In this document: in pieces, positions 34,785 to 42,985 of the stretch
How positions within the stretch are numbered: position 1 is the first letter of the stretch
Layout of the letters: each line of letters opens with the position of its first letter
Assembly: GCA_937928595.1 (NCBI GenBank)
Contig: CALGJV010000009.1
Coordinates: 62,001 to 126,000, forward strand
Length of the DNA stretch: 64,000 nucleotides
Reading direction: 5' to 3'
DNA from: an uncultured Phycisphaerae bacterium
GTDB taxonomy: Bacteria; Planctomycetota; Phycisphaerae; UBA1845; Fen-1342
Notes under the pieces: model-generated
Seen by the model: only the letters and a program-made list of their open reading frames with translations
Database searches by the model: none
What the model was told of the DNA's origin: nothing
Translations under genes and position numbers: made by a program

Positions 34785-34950
34785 GGCCGGCTCCCGGCGG
34801 GGCGGGCCGCGCCGGCGCAAGTCTCACACGAGACAGGGTTTTCGGTCGCTCCCCGCGCGGCGGACCCGGCGGCCGGCGCGGAGCCGCGCCTCGGCGATGA
34901 CGTTGGCGGTCCCGCTCGCCGGCGCTTCGCGTTTGGACGCGCCGCCGGCG

Positions 34951-34988
34951 CTCTCGCTCTCTTGCTCTCTCGATCTCTCGATCCCTTG
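34951..34988. repeat. CT-rich imperfect octamer repeat
   Basis: Built from words such as CTCTCGCT, CTCTTGCT and CTCTCGAT in tandem, then CCCTTG. It is noncoding and resembles the octamer array at 16.6 kb in style but not in sequence. Confidence 0.5.
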
Positions 34989-35032
34989 TCCCCCGCCCCT
35001 CGCCCGCGGCCCGGGCTTGGGCACAGCCGGCT

Positions 35033-35062
35033 TTGCCGGGCGGCCGCGAGCGCCCGTATAAT
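35033..35062 (+). promoter_or_regulatory. Promoter of bamD-lptE, probably leaderless
   Basis: TTGCCG, 18 bases, then a perfect TATAAT (35057-35062). The ATG begins only eight bases after the -10 box, and the interval (ccgccccc) has no ribosome-binding site, so the message should start at or next to its start codon. Confidence 0.6.
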
Positions 35063-35070
35063 CCGCCCCC

Positions 35071-36111
35071 ATGAACGGCCGGGATCATTGCCACACGACG
35101 GGGCGAAGATGGCGCGGGGCGGCACGGGCCCTGCTCGCGCTCGTCGCGCTGGCCGCGGCGAACGGGCTCGTTCTGGCGCAGGAAGAGCAGTATCGCGAGC
35201 GACAGGTACTGGATCCGGAACGCGACGCGTTCGTCGATCAGCCCGCCCCCACCACGCAGCCGGACGAGCTCGGCCCGTTTCGGGCGCTGCTGGCCGAGGG
35301 GCAGCCGAAGAAGGCCCGCAAGCAGCTTCAGAAATGGCTCAAGGCCAACGGGGGCCACGAGCGCTATTACGAGGCCGAACTGCTGCTCGGCGACGCGTAC
35401 TTCGACCTGAAGGACTTCTGGAAAGCGGCCGAGCGCTATGAGAGCGTGGCGCAGAACACGACCGGCGACCTGTTCCGCCGCGCGAATGAGCGCACGCTCG
35501 ACGTGGCGCGGGCCTTCATCTCCGGCCAGAAGCGAATCCTGTGGAGGATCTTCCGCCTGCCGGCGTACGACGACGGCGCCGACCTGTGCTCGCGCGTGTG
35601 GGAGCGCATGCCGGGCTCGCGACTGGGCGAGCTGGCGCTGAAGATCCGCGCGGACTATCACTTCGACAAGGGCGACAAGGACATCGCGCAGGACGATTAC
35701 GCCCAGCTCGTGCAGCAGTACCCGAGCGGGCGCTACGTGCAGTACGCGCTGCGGCGCGGGGCCGAGTCGGCCGAAGGCCAGTTCCCCGGCGCGAAGTTCG
35801 ACGACCGCCCGCTGGTCGAGGCGGAGGCGCTTTACCGGCAGTTCCAGGCGCAGTTTCCGGGGGCGGCCGAGCGGGCCGACGTGGCGGCCCGCCTGGCGGG
35901 CATCCGGGAGCAGCGGGCCGATCAGGACCTCGAGGTCGCCCGCTGGTACCAGAAGACGCGGCAACTCGGCGCTGCGCAGTACTATTACAAGCTCGTGCTC
36001 AAGGATTGGCCGGAGACCCTGGCGGCCGCCGAAGCCCGCACGGCGCTGCGCGGGCTGGGCGTGGAGGTGCCGTCGGCGGGCGCGCCGGCCGAAGCGGAGA
36101 GGCGGCCATGA
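35071..36111 (+). CDS. bamD: BamD-like outer membrane assembly TPR protein
   Basis: 346 residues. A signal peptide (RALLALVALAAANGLVLAQ) leads into helical repeats: RKQLQKWLKANGG, YYEAELLLGDAYFDLKDFWKAAERYE, LALKIRADYHFDKGDKDIAQDDYAQLVQQYPSGRY and QDLEVARWYQKTRQLGAAQYYYKLVLKDWP. The last segment, with its W-Y and tandem tyrosines, is the classic BamD/YfiO close. BamD is the lipoprotein scaffold of the BAM complex that inserts beta-barrel proteins. No lipobox Cys is obvious here, which is unusual, so membrane attachment may differ. Its stop overlaps the start of lptE (ATGA), showing coupled expression of two outer-membrane assembly factors. Confidence 0.78.
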   Translation: MNGRDHCHTTGRRWRGAARALLALVALAAANGLVLAQEEQYRERQVLDPERDAFVDQPAPTTQPDELGPFRALLAEGQPKKARKQLQKWLKANGGHERYYEAELLLGDAYFDLKDFWKAAERYESVAQNTTGDLFRRANERTLDVARAFISGQKRILWRIFRLPAYDDGADLCSRVWERMPGSRLGELALKIRADYHFDKGDKDIAQDDYAQLVQQYPSGRYVQYALRRGAESAEGQFPGAKFDDRPLVEAEALYRQFQAQFPGAAERADVAARLAGIREQRADQDLEVARWYQKTRQLGAAQYYYKLVLKDWPETLAAAEARTALRGLGVEVPSAGAPAEAERRP

Positions 36112-36605
36112 ACCGGCGGGCGCTGCGGGTGCTGTTGGCGGCGGTGTGCGGCGGCCTGGCGGGCTGCGGCTACCGGGCGGGCGGGCCGTACCGCAGCGGG
36201 ATCGAGACCGTGTACGTGGACATGTTCGGGTCGAAGGAGTTCCGACGCGACCTCGAGTTCAAGCTCACGGAAGCGGTGAAGAAGCGCATCGGGACGGACA
36301 CGCCGTATCGGGTGGTCGCGCGGGAAAAAGCCGATACCATTCTCTCGGCAGAGCTGCTGGAGGAGCGGCAGGCGGCCTTCGCGCCGGATGTCCGCTCGCG
36401 GCAGCCGCGGGAGAAGCAGCTGACACTGGCCGTGCGGGTGCAGTGGAAGGACGCCCGCAGCGGCCGGATCCTCGTGGATCAGCCGGCGCTGCTCCAGACC
36501 GCCGACTACGTGGTCCCGCCGGGCGAGACGGAGGCGCTCGCGCAGGAGCGGGTGATCGATCGCCTGGCCGCCCGCATCGTGGCCATGCTGTACGAGGACT
36601 GGTGA
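36108..36605 (+). CDS. lptE: LptE-family LPS-assembly lipoprotein
   Basis: 165 residues. The signal ends in lipobox LAGCGYRAG; Cys followed by Gly-Tyr is the LptE signature. The remainder (TVYVDMFGSKEFRRDLEFKL, TEAVKKRIGTDTPYRVV, ADTILSAELLE, PALLQTADYVVPPGE, RLAARIVAMLYEDW) follows the short alpha/beta LptE fold found outside Proteobacteria. LptE plugs LptD in the outer membrane during LPS export. It overlaps bamD by four bases and is followed after 36 bases by ftsH. Together with kdsB nearby, it indicates a true LPS-bearing outer membrane. Confidence 0.8.
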   Translation: MNRRALRVLLAAVCGGLAGCGYRAGGPYRSGIETVYVDMFGSKEFRRDLEFKLTEAVKKRIGTDTPYRVVAREKADTILSAELLEERQAAFAPDVRSRQPREKQLTLAVRVQWKDARSGRILVDQPALLQTADYVVPPGETEALAQERVIDRLAARIVAMLYEDW

Positions 36606-36641
36606 CCCCCGCGGTCCGCCGGTTCGAAAGGGCACAGCCGA

Positions 36642-38702
36642 ATGTCCGATGAGAAGCCGAGGAACACGCAGCCGCGGGGCGAGGGTCCCGGTGGCGGGGA
36701 CGGTCGCCTGCCGCGCCCGCCGGTGCGCATGTCGCGCGGCCTGCTCAGCTGGATCGTCATCTTCGGGCTGGGGCTCATGTTCCTGTTCATGCTCAACCAG
36801 AGCATGCCGAAGCCGTACACCATGTCGATCACCGAGTTCTGGATGTTCGTCCAGCGCGGCGACATCAAGAAGGTGGTCATCAAGGAGAACGCTCTCGCCG
36901 GCGAGTTCTACGACACACCGGCCCACATCCCGCCCGGGACGCGCGAGTTCGAGTGCGAGTACCCCGGGGTCGCGGACAAGGTGGAGGAAATCCGCAAGGC
37001 CCTCGCTGCCGAGAGCCCGCCGGGGCGGCCGATCACGCTCTACGGTCGCGTGAACAACAGCGTGCTGTACAACATCCTGCTGTCGACGCTGCCGCTGCTG
37101 TTGCTGTTCGGCGTGATCTGGTTCGTGCTGTTCCGGCAATTCCGCCAGTCGGGCGGCGGGGCCGGAATGCTCGGAAACTTCGGCCGGAGCCGGCACCGCA
37201 TCACGACGAAGGAGCACACGAACGTCACGTTCGCGGACGTGGCGGGCGTGCAGGAGGCGAAGGACGAGGTCGTCGAGATCATCGAGTTCCTGAAGAACCC
37301 CAAGCGGTTCGCGCGTCTGGGCGGGCGGATTCCGCGGGGCGTGCTGCTGGTCGGCGAGCCGGGCTGCGGCAAGACGCTGCTCGCGAAGGCCATCGCCGGC
37401 GAGGCCGATGTGCCGTTCTTCTCGATCAGCGGCTCGGACTTCGTCGAGATGTTCGTGGGCGTGGGTGCCAGCCGGGTGCGCGACCTGTTCCGGCAAGCGA
37501 AGGAAAACGCCCCGTGCATCGTGTTCCTGGATGAGATCGACGCCGTCGGGCGCCGGCGCGGTATGGGTTACAACGGCGGCGGCCACGACGAGCGCGAGCA
37601 GACGCTCAACGCGATCCTGGTCGAGATGGACGGCTTCGACAGCAACGACCAGGTGATCGTGATCGCGGCCACGAACCGGGCCGACGTGCTCGACCCCGCG
37701 CTGATCCGTCCCGGGCGCTTCGACCGACAGGTCTACGTGCCGCTGCCGGACGTGAAGGGCCGCTTCGAGATCCTGAAGGTTCACGCCAAGAAGGTGAAGA
37801 TTCAGCCGCCGCTGGACCCCAAACTCCAACGGATCGCCCGCGGCACGCCGATGTACAGCGGAGCCGACCTGGCGGCGATCATCAACGAGTCGGCGCTGCT
37901 GGCCACCATGGCCGGCAAGGAAGCAGTCGAGCTCGAAGACCTCGAGGAAGCCCGCGACAAGGTCCGCTGGGGCCGTGCCAAGCGCAGCCGCGTGATCGAC
38001 GAGAAGGACCGCGTGCTCACGGCCTACCACGAGGCCGGGCACGCGCTCGTGCAGTCGCTGCTCAAGGACGCCGATCCGGTTCACAAGGTCAGCATCATTC
38101 CGCGCGGCCCGTTCGGCGGCGCCACGTTCTCGCTGCCGGAGAAGGACCGCCAGACCTACAACCGCTCGTACATGGAGGCGACGCTCCGCGTGCTGTGCGC
38201 CGGGCGCCTGGCCGAGGAGCTGCTGGGCGGCGACATGAACTCGGGTGCCGCCGGCGACATCCGCCAGGCCACGCAGATCGCCCGCATGATGATCGCCGAG
38301 TGGGGCATGAGCCGGCAGCTCGGCTTCGTGTACTACGGCGACGACCCACTGTCACCGACCCCGCGGCTGGACTTCGGCCTGTCCCGGTCGTTCTCGGAGA
38401 AGACCACCGAGGTCATCGACGAGGAGGTACGGCGCGTGATCGCCACGGCATACGAGGAAACCCGCGCCCTCCTCGAGCAGCATCGCGACAAGCTCGAGGC
38501 CATCGCCCAAGCGCTGCTGAAATACGAAACCATCAGCGGTGAGGAAGTGCGCCAGCTCATGGCCGGCGAGACGCTGGACCGCCCGACCGTGGCCGACCTC
38601 ATCGCCCAGGAGCGCGACCGGCGCCCGGACGCGCCGCCCGTGGCCCGCCCGGTCCAGCGACCGCCGTCCGACGAGACCGGGCCGCTGCCCAGTCCGGCCT
38701 GA
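36642..38702 (+). CDS. ftsH: ATP-dependent zinc metalloprotease FtsH
   Basis: 686 residues. Two transmembrane segments ([16 protein letters not shown] near residue 35-50; [20 protein letters not shown] near 145-165) flank a periplasmic part. The AAA domain has Walker A GEPGCGKT (canonical GPPGTGKT), Walker B IVFLDEID and the second region of homology [14 protein letters not shown]. The M41 protease site is [10 protein letters not shown] near residue 462, with the third zinc ligand region downstream ([12 protein letters not shown]). FtsH degrades misfolded membrane proteins and regulators, including LpxC in enterics, so its position just behind lptE is suggestive for envelope control. GAAAGGG precedes the ATG. 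The C-terminal 60 residues are disordered and Pro-rich. Confidence 0.95.
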   Translation: MSDEKPRNTQPRGEGPGGGDGRLPRPPVRMSRGLLSWIVIFGLGLMFLFMLNQSMPKPYTMSITEFWMFVQRGDIKKVVIKENALAGEFYDTPAHIPPGTREFECEYPGVADKVEEIRKALAAESPPGRPITLYGRVNNSVLYNILLSTLPLLLLFGVIWFVLFRQFRQSGGGAGMLGNFGRSRHRITTKEHTNVTFADVAGVQEAKDEVVEIIEFLKNPKRFARLGGRIPRGVLLVGEPGCGKTLLAKAIAGEADVPFFSISGSDFVEMFVGVGASRVRDLFRQAKENAPCIVFLDEIDAVGRRRGMGYNGGGHDEREQTLNAILVEMDGFDSNDQVIVIAATNRADVLDPALIRPGRFDRQVYVPLPDVKGRFEILKVHAKKVKIQPPLDPKLQRIARGTPMYSGADLAAIINESALLATMAGKEAVELEDLEEARDKVRWGRAKRSRVIDEKDRVLTAYHEAGHALVQSLLKDADPVHKVSIIPRGPFGGATFSLPEKDRQTYNRSYMEATLRVLCAGRLAEELLGGDMNSGAAGDIRQATQIARMMIAEWGMSRQLGFVYYGDDPLSPTPRLDFGLSRSFSEKTTEVIDEEVRRVIATAYEETRALLEQHRDKLEAIAQALLKYETISGEEVRQLMAGETLDRPTVADLIAQERDRRPDAPPVARPVQRPPSDETGPLPSPA

Positions 38703-38750
38703 CGCGACGGGCAACCCCCCGCGCGCCGCCCCCCGGTCCGCAGCCTCCGC

Positions 38751-38836
38751 CCGTCCGAGCCTGGAGCGCAAGCTCCCGGTCCGACGCCCGTGCGCCGCCC
38801 CGTCCGAGCCTGAAGCGCAAGCTCCAGGTCCGACGC
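38751..38836. repeat. REP-like direct repeat pair with internal palindromes
   Basis: Two 37-bp copies (38751-38787 and 38800-38836), 35 of 37 positions identical and 49 bp apart from start to start. Each holds a small palindrome (CCTGGAGC-GCAA-GCTCC type). They lie in the gap between the convergent ftsH and pyrG genes, a usual place for REP elements, and may also act as a bidirectional terminator. Confidence 0.65.
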
Positions 38837-38934
38837 GCAGCCGACGCCGGGTGCGGCGCTGCACGCGCTGTGGTCCCCGCATCCGGGCCGGCGCACGCCG
38901 GCGCCCGCCCATCGTCACCCTGACCGTGACTTTG

Positions 38935-40782
38935 TTACCGCGCCGGTCCCCGCGCCGCCGCGGCCGACGGGGTCGGATGGTCCTCGGCCGCCCGGTCGTC
39001 CGGCGCGCGGTCGTCCGCGGGCGTTTCCGCCGCCCGCTCGGCGGCGTACGTCAGCGGCGACGCAAAGTCGGGGTAGGCGCGGCACAGCGCGGCATGCACC
39101 AGCCCCAGGAACATCGGCTGCGGGCGCAGCGGCCGGCCCGTCAGCTCCGGATGGGCCTGCGTGCCGACGTAATACGGATGCACGTCGGCCGGCAGTTCGA
39201 GAATGTTCATGATCTCGGCCCGCGGCGAGCGCCCGGAGAACACCAGGCCTCCGGCCTCGAGCTGGGGGATGTAGCGCGGGTCGACCTCGTAGCGGTGGCG
39301 GAAGCGCATGCGGGCCTTCGGGCCGAACATGCGGTAGGCCAGCGTACCGGGTTTGACGGCGATGTCGAAGCCGCCGAGTCGCATCGTGCCGCCCAGGCCC
39401 TCGATCTTCTTCTGCTCGGGCAGGAGGTTGATCACGGGGTAGCGGCACTCGTTGTCGATCTCGGTCGAGTTGGCGTCGGCCAGGCCGCAGACATTGCGGG
39501 CGTACTCGATCACGGCCATCTGGAAGCCGTAGCAAATGCCGAGGCAGGGGATCCGGTTGATCCGCGCATGCTTCAGGCAGGCGATCTTGCCGTCGGCGCC
39601 GCGCGTGCCGAATGCGCCGGGCACGATGATGCCGTGGATGTCGCGGAGCGCTTCGTGGGCCGTCGCGTCGGTCAGCTCCGACGTATCCACCCACTTGACC
39701 TGCACCTTGCAGCCGAGGGCCGTGCCGGCGTGCTCGAGCGCCTTGAGAATGCTGGCGTATGCGTCGCGGACGGCGGTGTACTTGCCGGTGATGCCGATCG
39801 AGACCTGGCGGTCGGCGGCCCGCAGCCGCGCGAGGTACTGGTTCCATTCCTCGCGGGCGCGCCGCTCGGCCTCCTCGTCGACGCGGGCGGTGAGTTCGAG
39901 CCACTCCATCACGGCCTTGTCGTAGCCGGCGCCCCGCAGCAGCTCGGGGATCAGGTACACGCTCTCGCAGTCGTGCATGCTGAAGACGCGCTCCGGCGGG
40001 ACGTTCGAGAACAGCGCGATCTTCTCCCGCACCTTCCGCGTCACGGGCGACGACGCCCGGCAGGCGATGATGTGCGGCTGGATGCCGCACTCCAGCAGCC
40101 GGCGGATGCCGAGCTGGGCCGCCTTGCTCTTCTGCTCGCCCAGGATCGTCGGCTCCAGCACGTACGTCAGGGCCACGAAGCACACGCTGCGCTGCCCCTC
40201 CTCGAAGGCCAGCTGCCGCATGGCCTCGATGTAGTGCGCGTTCTCCACGTCACCAACCGTGCCGCCGATCTCCACGAAAACGACGTCCGCCTGCGAGGCC
40301 AGGGCCAGCTCCCGCAGGCGGTTCTTGATCTCCCCCGTGACGTGGGGAATCATCTGGACGTCGCGGCCGAGATACCCGCCGGTCCGCTCGCGCTCGAGCA
40401 CCCGGCGGTAGATCTGGCCGCTCGTGGCGAAATTTAGGCGGCTGAGATTCTGGTCGAGGGCCCGTTCGTACGTGCCCAGGTCCATGTCGCACTCGGTCCC
40501 GTCGTCGAGCACGAACACCTCGCCGTGCCGGAACGGGTTCAGCGTGCCCGAGTCGATGTTGAGATACCCCTCCAGCTTGATCGGCGCGACCGACAACCCC
40601 TTGTCCTGGAGGCAACGGGCCAGCGACGAGCTGAAGATGCCTTTGCCCAGCCCGCTCATCACCGTGCCGAAGACGACGACGAACCTCGTGCGGCCGCGTT
40701 CGTACCCCGCCGGGAGCGGCAGGTAGAACTCGGTTTCCGCGGAGGCGTTTCGGATCGAATCAAACAGGCGATCGCTGTCCAT
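38935..40782 (-). CDS. pyrG: CTP synthase, divergent
   Basis: 615 residues with a synthetase half and a glutaminase half, which make CTP from UTP, ATP and glutamine. TVMSGLGKGIFSSSLARCL is the ATP loop, YLNIDSGTLNPFRHGEVFV and QMIPHVTGEIKNRL match the synthetase core, EIGGTVGDVEN is intact. The glutaminase domain has LGICYGFQ (nucleophile Cys; usual GICLGMQ) and TQAHPEL (usual FHPEF). Several normally fixed spots differ: KLDPYINVD is KLEGYLNID, and the UTP-binding KTKPTQ is KSKAAQ. A 45-residue charged tail follows. ATG 40782 is used; there is no clear ribosome-binding site. It converges on ftsH and is preceded by kdsB, fitting a CMP-sugar supply route. Confidence 0.88.
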   Translation of the reverse strand: MDSDRLFDSIRNASAETEFYLPLPAGYERGRTRFVVVFGTVMSGLGKGIFSSSLARCLQDKGLSVAPIKLEGYLNIDSGTLNPFRHGEVFVLDDGTECDMDLGTYERALDQNLSRLNFATSGQIYRRVLERERTGGYLGRDVQMIPHVTGEIKNRLRELALASQADVVFVEIGGTVGDVENAHYIEAMRQLAFEEGQRSVCFVALTYVLEPTILGEQKSKAAQLGIRRLLECGIQPHIIACRASSPVTRKVREKIALFSNVPPERVFSMHDCESVYLIPELLRGAGYDKAVMEWLELTARVDEEAERRAREEWNQYLARLRAADRQVSIGITGKYTAVRDAYASILKALEHAGTALGCKVQVKWVDTSELTDATAHEALRDIHGIIVPGAFGTRGADGKIACLKHARINRIPCLGICYGFQMAVIEYARNVCGLADANSTEIDNECRYPVINLLPEQKKIEGLGGTMRLGGFDIAVKPGTLAYRMFGPKARMRFRHRYEVDPRYIPQLEAGGLVFSGRSPRAEIMNILELPADVHPYYVGTQAHPELTGRPLRPQPMFLGLVHAALCRAYPDFASPLTYAAERAAETPADDRAPDDRAAEDHPTPSAAAARGPAR

Positions 40783-40879
40783 CGCTGGTTCGTCCCGGTC
40801 GCACAAACAGGGCCATCGACTCTCTGTCGCCGCACTCCGTCACGCGCCGGCCGCGGGGCCGACGATTGTCCGAGGTTCG

Positions 40880-41659
40880 TCAACTGCCGCCGCCGTGCCG
40901 CACCCGCGCGACAAACGCCGCGTAGTCCTGCGGGGTGTCAATCCCGACGCTCGCCTGCGGAACGACCTCGACCGCGATCGCGTGCCCGAGTTCGAGCACG
41001 CGGAGCTGTTCGAGCCGTTCGATTCCCTCCAGGGCGCCGGGCGCACAGCCGGCCAGTTCGAGCAAGAACGCGCGGCGGTACGCGTACACGCCCAGGTGCA
41101 GTAGCCGGCGCGGGGCGGGACACGCGGCGTCGCCGTCGCGCGGATATGGTATCAGCGCGCGCGAAAAATACAGCGCGCGATTTCGCCGATTCGTGACGAC
41201 CTTCACACAATTCGGATCCCGCGGGTCCGCATCGTCCGGGAATGGACACGCGAGCGTCGCTACGGGACAGTCCGGCCCCTCCCCCGCCAGTCGCGCCGCC
41301 AGCCGGTCGAGGTACGCCGGCTCGATCTCCGGCTCGTCCCCCTGCATGTTCAGGATGATGTCGTCGTCCCGCCCTGCCTGCCCCTGCACCACCTCCGCGA
41401 TGCGGTCCGTGCCGCTCGGGTGGTCCGGCCGCGTCATCACGACTTCACCCCCGAAGCTCCGCACCGCCGCCTCGATGCGGGCGTCATCCGTTGCAACTAT
41501 GCAACGCCGCACGAAACGGGCCGACCGCGCCCGCTCGTACACATGCTGGATGAGGTACTTGCCCGTGGCATTGGCGAGCGGCTTGCCGGGGAAACGGGTC
41601 GAGGCGTAGCGGGCGGGGATGATCGCGATGACGTCGGGCCCTTGGTTTGCAGCAGTCAT
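40880..41659 (-). CDS. kdsB: 3-deoxy-manno-octulosonate cytidylyltransferase (CMP-Kdo synthetase)
   Basis: 259 residues. KdsB activates Kdo with CTP for lipid A-core assembly. VIAIIPARYASTRFPGKPL is the nucleotide-binding N-terminus, RCIVATDDARIEAAV, VVMTRPDHPSGTDRIAEV and ILNMQGDEPEIEP are diagnostic, and YFSRALIPYPRDG, LGVYAYRRAFLLEL, ERLEQLRVLELGHAIAVEVV finish the family pattern. ATG 41659 gives the standard N-terminus. No ribosome-binding site; TATCAT lies nine bases before the start with TTGAGC 17 bases further upstream. The gene precedes pyrG on the same strand with a gap of 97 bases, so CTP and CMP-Kdo synthesis may be co-transcribed. Confidence 0.94.
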   Translation of the reverse strand: MTAANQGPDVIAIIPARYASTRFPGKPLANATGKYLIQHVYERARSARFVRRCIVATDDARIEAAVRSFGGEVVMTRPDHPSGTDRIAEVVQGQAGRDDDIILNMQGDEPEIEPAYLDRLAARLAGEGPDCPVATLACPFPDDADPRDPNCVKVVTNRRNRALYFSRALIPYPRDGDAACPAPRRLLHLGVYAYRRAFLLELAGCAPGALEGIERLEQLRVLELGHAIAVEVVPQASVGIDTPQDYAAFVARVRHGGGS

Positions 41660-41668
41660 CGCTCGTGC

Positions 41669-41697
41669 ATGATACCGGCGCGTGCCCGCCCGCTCAA
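41669..41697 (-). promoter_or_regulatory. Promoter of kdsB, nearly leaderless
   Basis: On the minus strand TTGAGC, 17 bases, TATCAT, then nine bases to the ATG at 41659. Both boxes and the spacer are good, so this is one of the best-supported short-leader promoters here. Confidence 0.6.
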
Positions 41698-41729
41698 CGC
41701 AGAGCCCCCGCGCGGAGTCGTGCCGCGCG

Positions 41730-42605
41730 TCACGACGGCTCCGCCGGCGGCGTCTCGTCCGCTTCGTCGTCCTCGGCCGTGACGCCGGGCGCGTCCACCA
41801 CCGCCGCGAGCAGCCGGGCCTCCAGCAGCGGGTCACGGCCGAGCGGCACCCAATGCGCTCCGCGTGAGCGCGCTCCGCGCAGCCCCTCGGTGGTCGGCAG
41901 CCGCTCGTTGTAGATGCCGAGCGCGCCCGACGCCGTCGTCACCTGCCGCTCCGGCGCGTTGTAGCGCTCCTTCGCCACCTCCACGGACACGCGAAACCGT
42001 CCGCCCAGCGGCACCACCGCGGGCGCGCTGGTCGCCGGCGCATCCTCGGGGCCGATTTCCGGCGCAGGCAGCGCGGCCGCCGCAGCTTCGCCGTCGCGCG
42101 CCGCGTTGCCTTCGGCGGCGGCGGGCGTCATCGCCACACGCGCGGAGTCATCCAGCGGATCAATGCGGACCGTCACGCGCCGGCGGACTGTGTGCAGGCT
42201 CGACTCGACCAGCTGGTATGTCCCCGGGGCGTCGATACGCCAGAACTCGAACCACTGCCCGCTTGTCGTGGGGCGGCTGACCACGATTCCGCGGCCGCGA
42301 TCGACCCGCTCCGGCGGAAGGTCGTATCGTCGAAGCGTCGACAGGACGCGATCGACGTAGCGGTCGTAATCCCGCACGGACACAACCAGCGCGGGGGGCG
42401 TCTCGGCCGCCTGCGGAGCCCGGCACCCGGGAAGCGTCACCATCACCAAGACCGCCGCCGCCGCAAGACCAACGGTGCACCGCGCGGCGACGCGGGCTGC
42501 GGGGCGTGCGCCGCGTCCGCTCAACACCGGACAGTCGGGACTCCGCCGCTCGCCACTGCGGGCCGCCCGGTCGGACGTCACGGATTCGCCAGGTCCGCGA
42601 AACAT
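41730..42605 (-). CDS. Putative lipoprotein of unknown function
   Basis: 291 residues from ATG 42605. After a charged N-terminal stretch comes a hydrophobic segment VGLAAAAVLVMVTLPGC with lipobox LPGC near residue 57-60; the long n-region suggests that the true start could be internal. The body begins with VVSVRDYDRYVDRVLSTLRRYDLPPERVDRGRGIVVSRP, then WFEFWRIDAPGTYQLVESSLHTVRRRVTVRID, both well-formed alpha/beta text, then a low-complexity Ala/Pro/Glu part and an acidic tail. I do not recognise the family. It sits upstream of kdsB on the same strand (70 bases). TATTAT seven bases before the ATG marks a probable leaderless promoter. Confidence 0.65.
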   Translation of the reverse strand: MFRGPGESVTSDRAARSGERRSPDCPVLSGRGARPAARVAARCTVGLAAAAVLVMVTLPGCRAPQAAETPPALVVSVRDYDRYVDRVLSTLRRYDLPPERVDRGRGIVVSRPTTSGQWFEFWRIDAPGTYQLVESSLHTVRRRVTVRIDPLDDSARVAMTPAAAEGNAARDGEAAAAALPAPEIGPEDAPATSAPAVVPLGGRFRVSVEVAKERYNAPERQVTTASGALGIYNERLPTTEGLRGARSRGAHWVPLGRDPLLEARLLAAVVDAPGVTAEDDEADETPPAEPS

Positions 42606-42612
42606 GACGGCG

Positions 42613-42640
42613 ATAATAGAACGCCCGGGATGGAACGCAA
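42613..42640 (-). promoter_or_regulatory. Leaderless promoter of the 41.7-kb lipoprotein gene
   Basis: Minus strand: TTGCGT, 16 bases, TATTAT, then seven bases (cgccgtc) to the ATG at 42605. No Shine-Dalgarno site. Confidence 0.5.
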
Positions 42641-42709
42641 GCGGATAGCTATCGGACATCCCGGCGAGGCTCGCGGAGTCGCCGGAATTCGGCAAAAAAG
42701 GCTGGCAAC

Positions 42710-42736
42710 TTGAAAAAGAAATGCAATGATTCTAAT
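42710..42736 (+). promoter_or_regulatory. Possible promoter of an orphan short transcript
   Basis: TTGAAA followed by TCTAAT after 15 bases, or by TAATGG after 17 bases, in the most A/T-rich patch of the gap. A start near 42745 would give a transcript of about 55 bases up to the terminator at 42799. Confidence 0.4.
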
Positions 42737-42758
42737 GGAAGCTGTCGTGTCCCCCCTT

Positions 42759-42799
42759 GAAGCCCCGCGGTGCTTATGTGGCCCCGCGGGGCTTCTTTT
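42759..42799 (+). terminator. Perfect Rho-independent terminator without an upstream gene
   Basis: A 12-bp perfect stem GAAGCCCCGCGG / CCGCGGGGCTTC, a 13-base loop and TTTTGTCTGTT directly after it. It is the best intrinsic terminator in the window, oriented rightward, yet no plus-strand gene ends before it; the upstream gene is on the other strand. It fits a small RNA or a leader attenuator of the SanA-like gene. Confidence 0.75.
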
Positions 42800-42985
42800 G
42801 TCTGTTCGGAAGCGAGCCCGGGCATCGCCCCAGAGGCGCGCTTCCGACGTGCGATACGCGGCGGCACTTCCCGGTGCCGAAGTGCGCTGCTCGACTGTGT
42901 CGCGCGACGGGCTGACTGCAAACAATCGTTCCGAGCGCACTGCGGCCAAGCGTCCAAGCCGCTTGACCACACGCTCGCAACCGGC

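Larger units (their letters stand above)
34718..35070. other. Gap between tRNA-Val and bamD (353 bp)
   Basis: Holds divergent promoters: a possible one for the tRNA (TTGACA on the minus strand at 34779-34784) and a good one for bamD at its right end. In between are GC-rich sequence and a CT-rich simple repeat (34951-34988). Open frames here are shadows without ribosome-binding sites. Confidence 0.5.
42606..42985. other. Divergent intergenic region with possible small RNA
   Basis: The 380-base gap holds the leaderless promoter of the lipoprotein gene on the left, an A/T-rich patch with a possible rightward promoter (42710-42736), a perfect terminator (42759-42799), then 185 bases of GC-rich sequence before the SanA-like gene. 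The only long frame across it (from 42726) runs through the terminator and looks false. Confidence 0.55.

Noticed and set aside
38599-38918. Minus-strand frames over the REP-like pair
   Set aside because: Several overlapping frames of repeated 'LALQART' type text arise from the repeat itself; not protein-coding.
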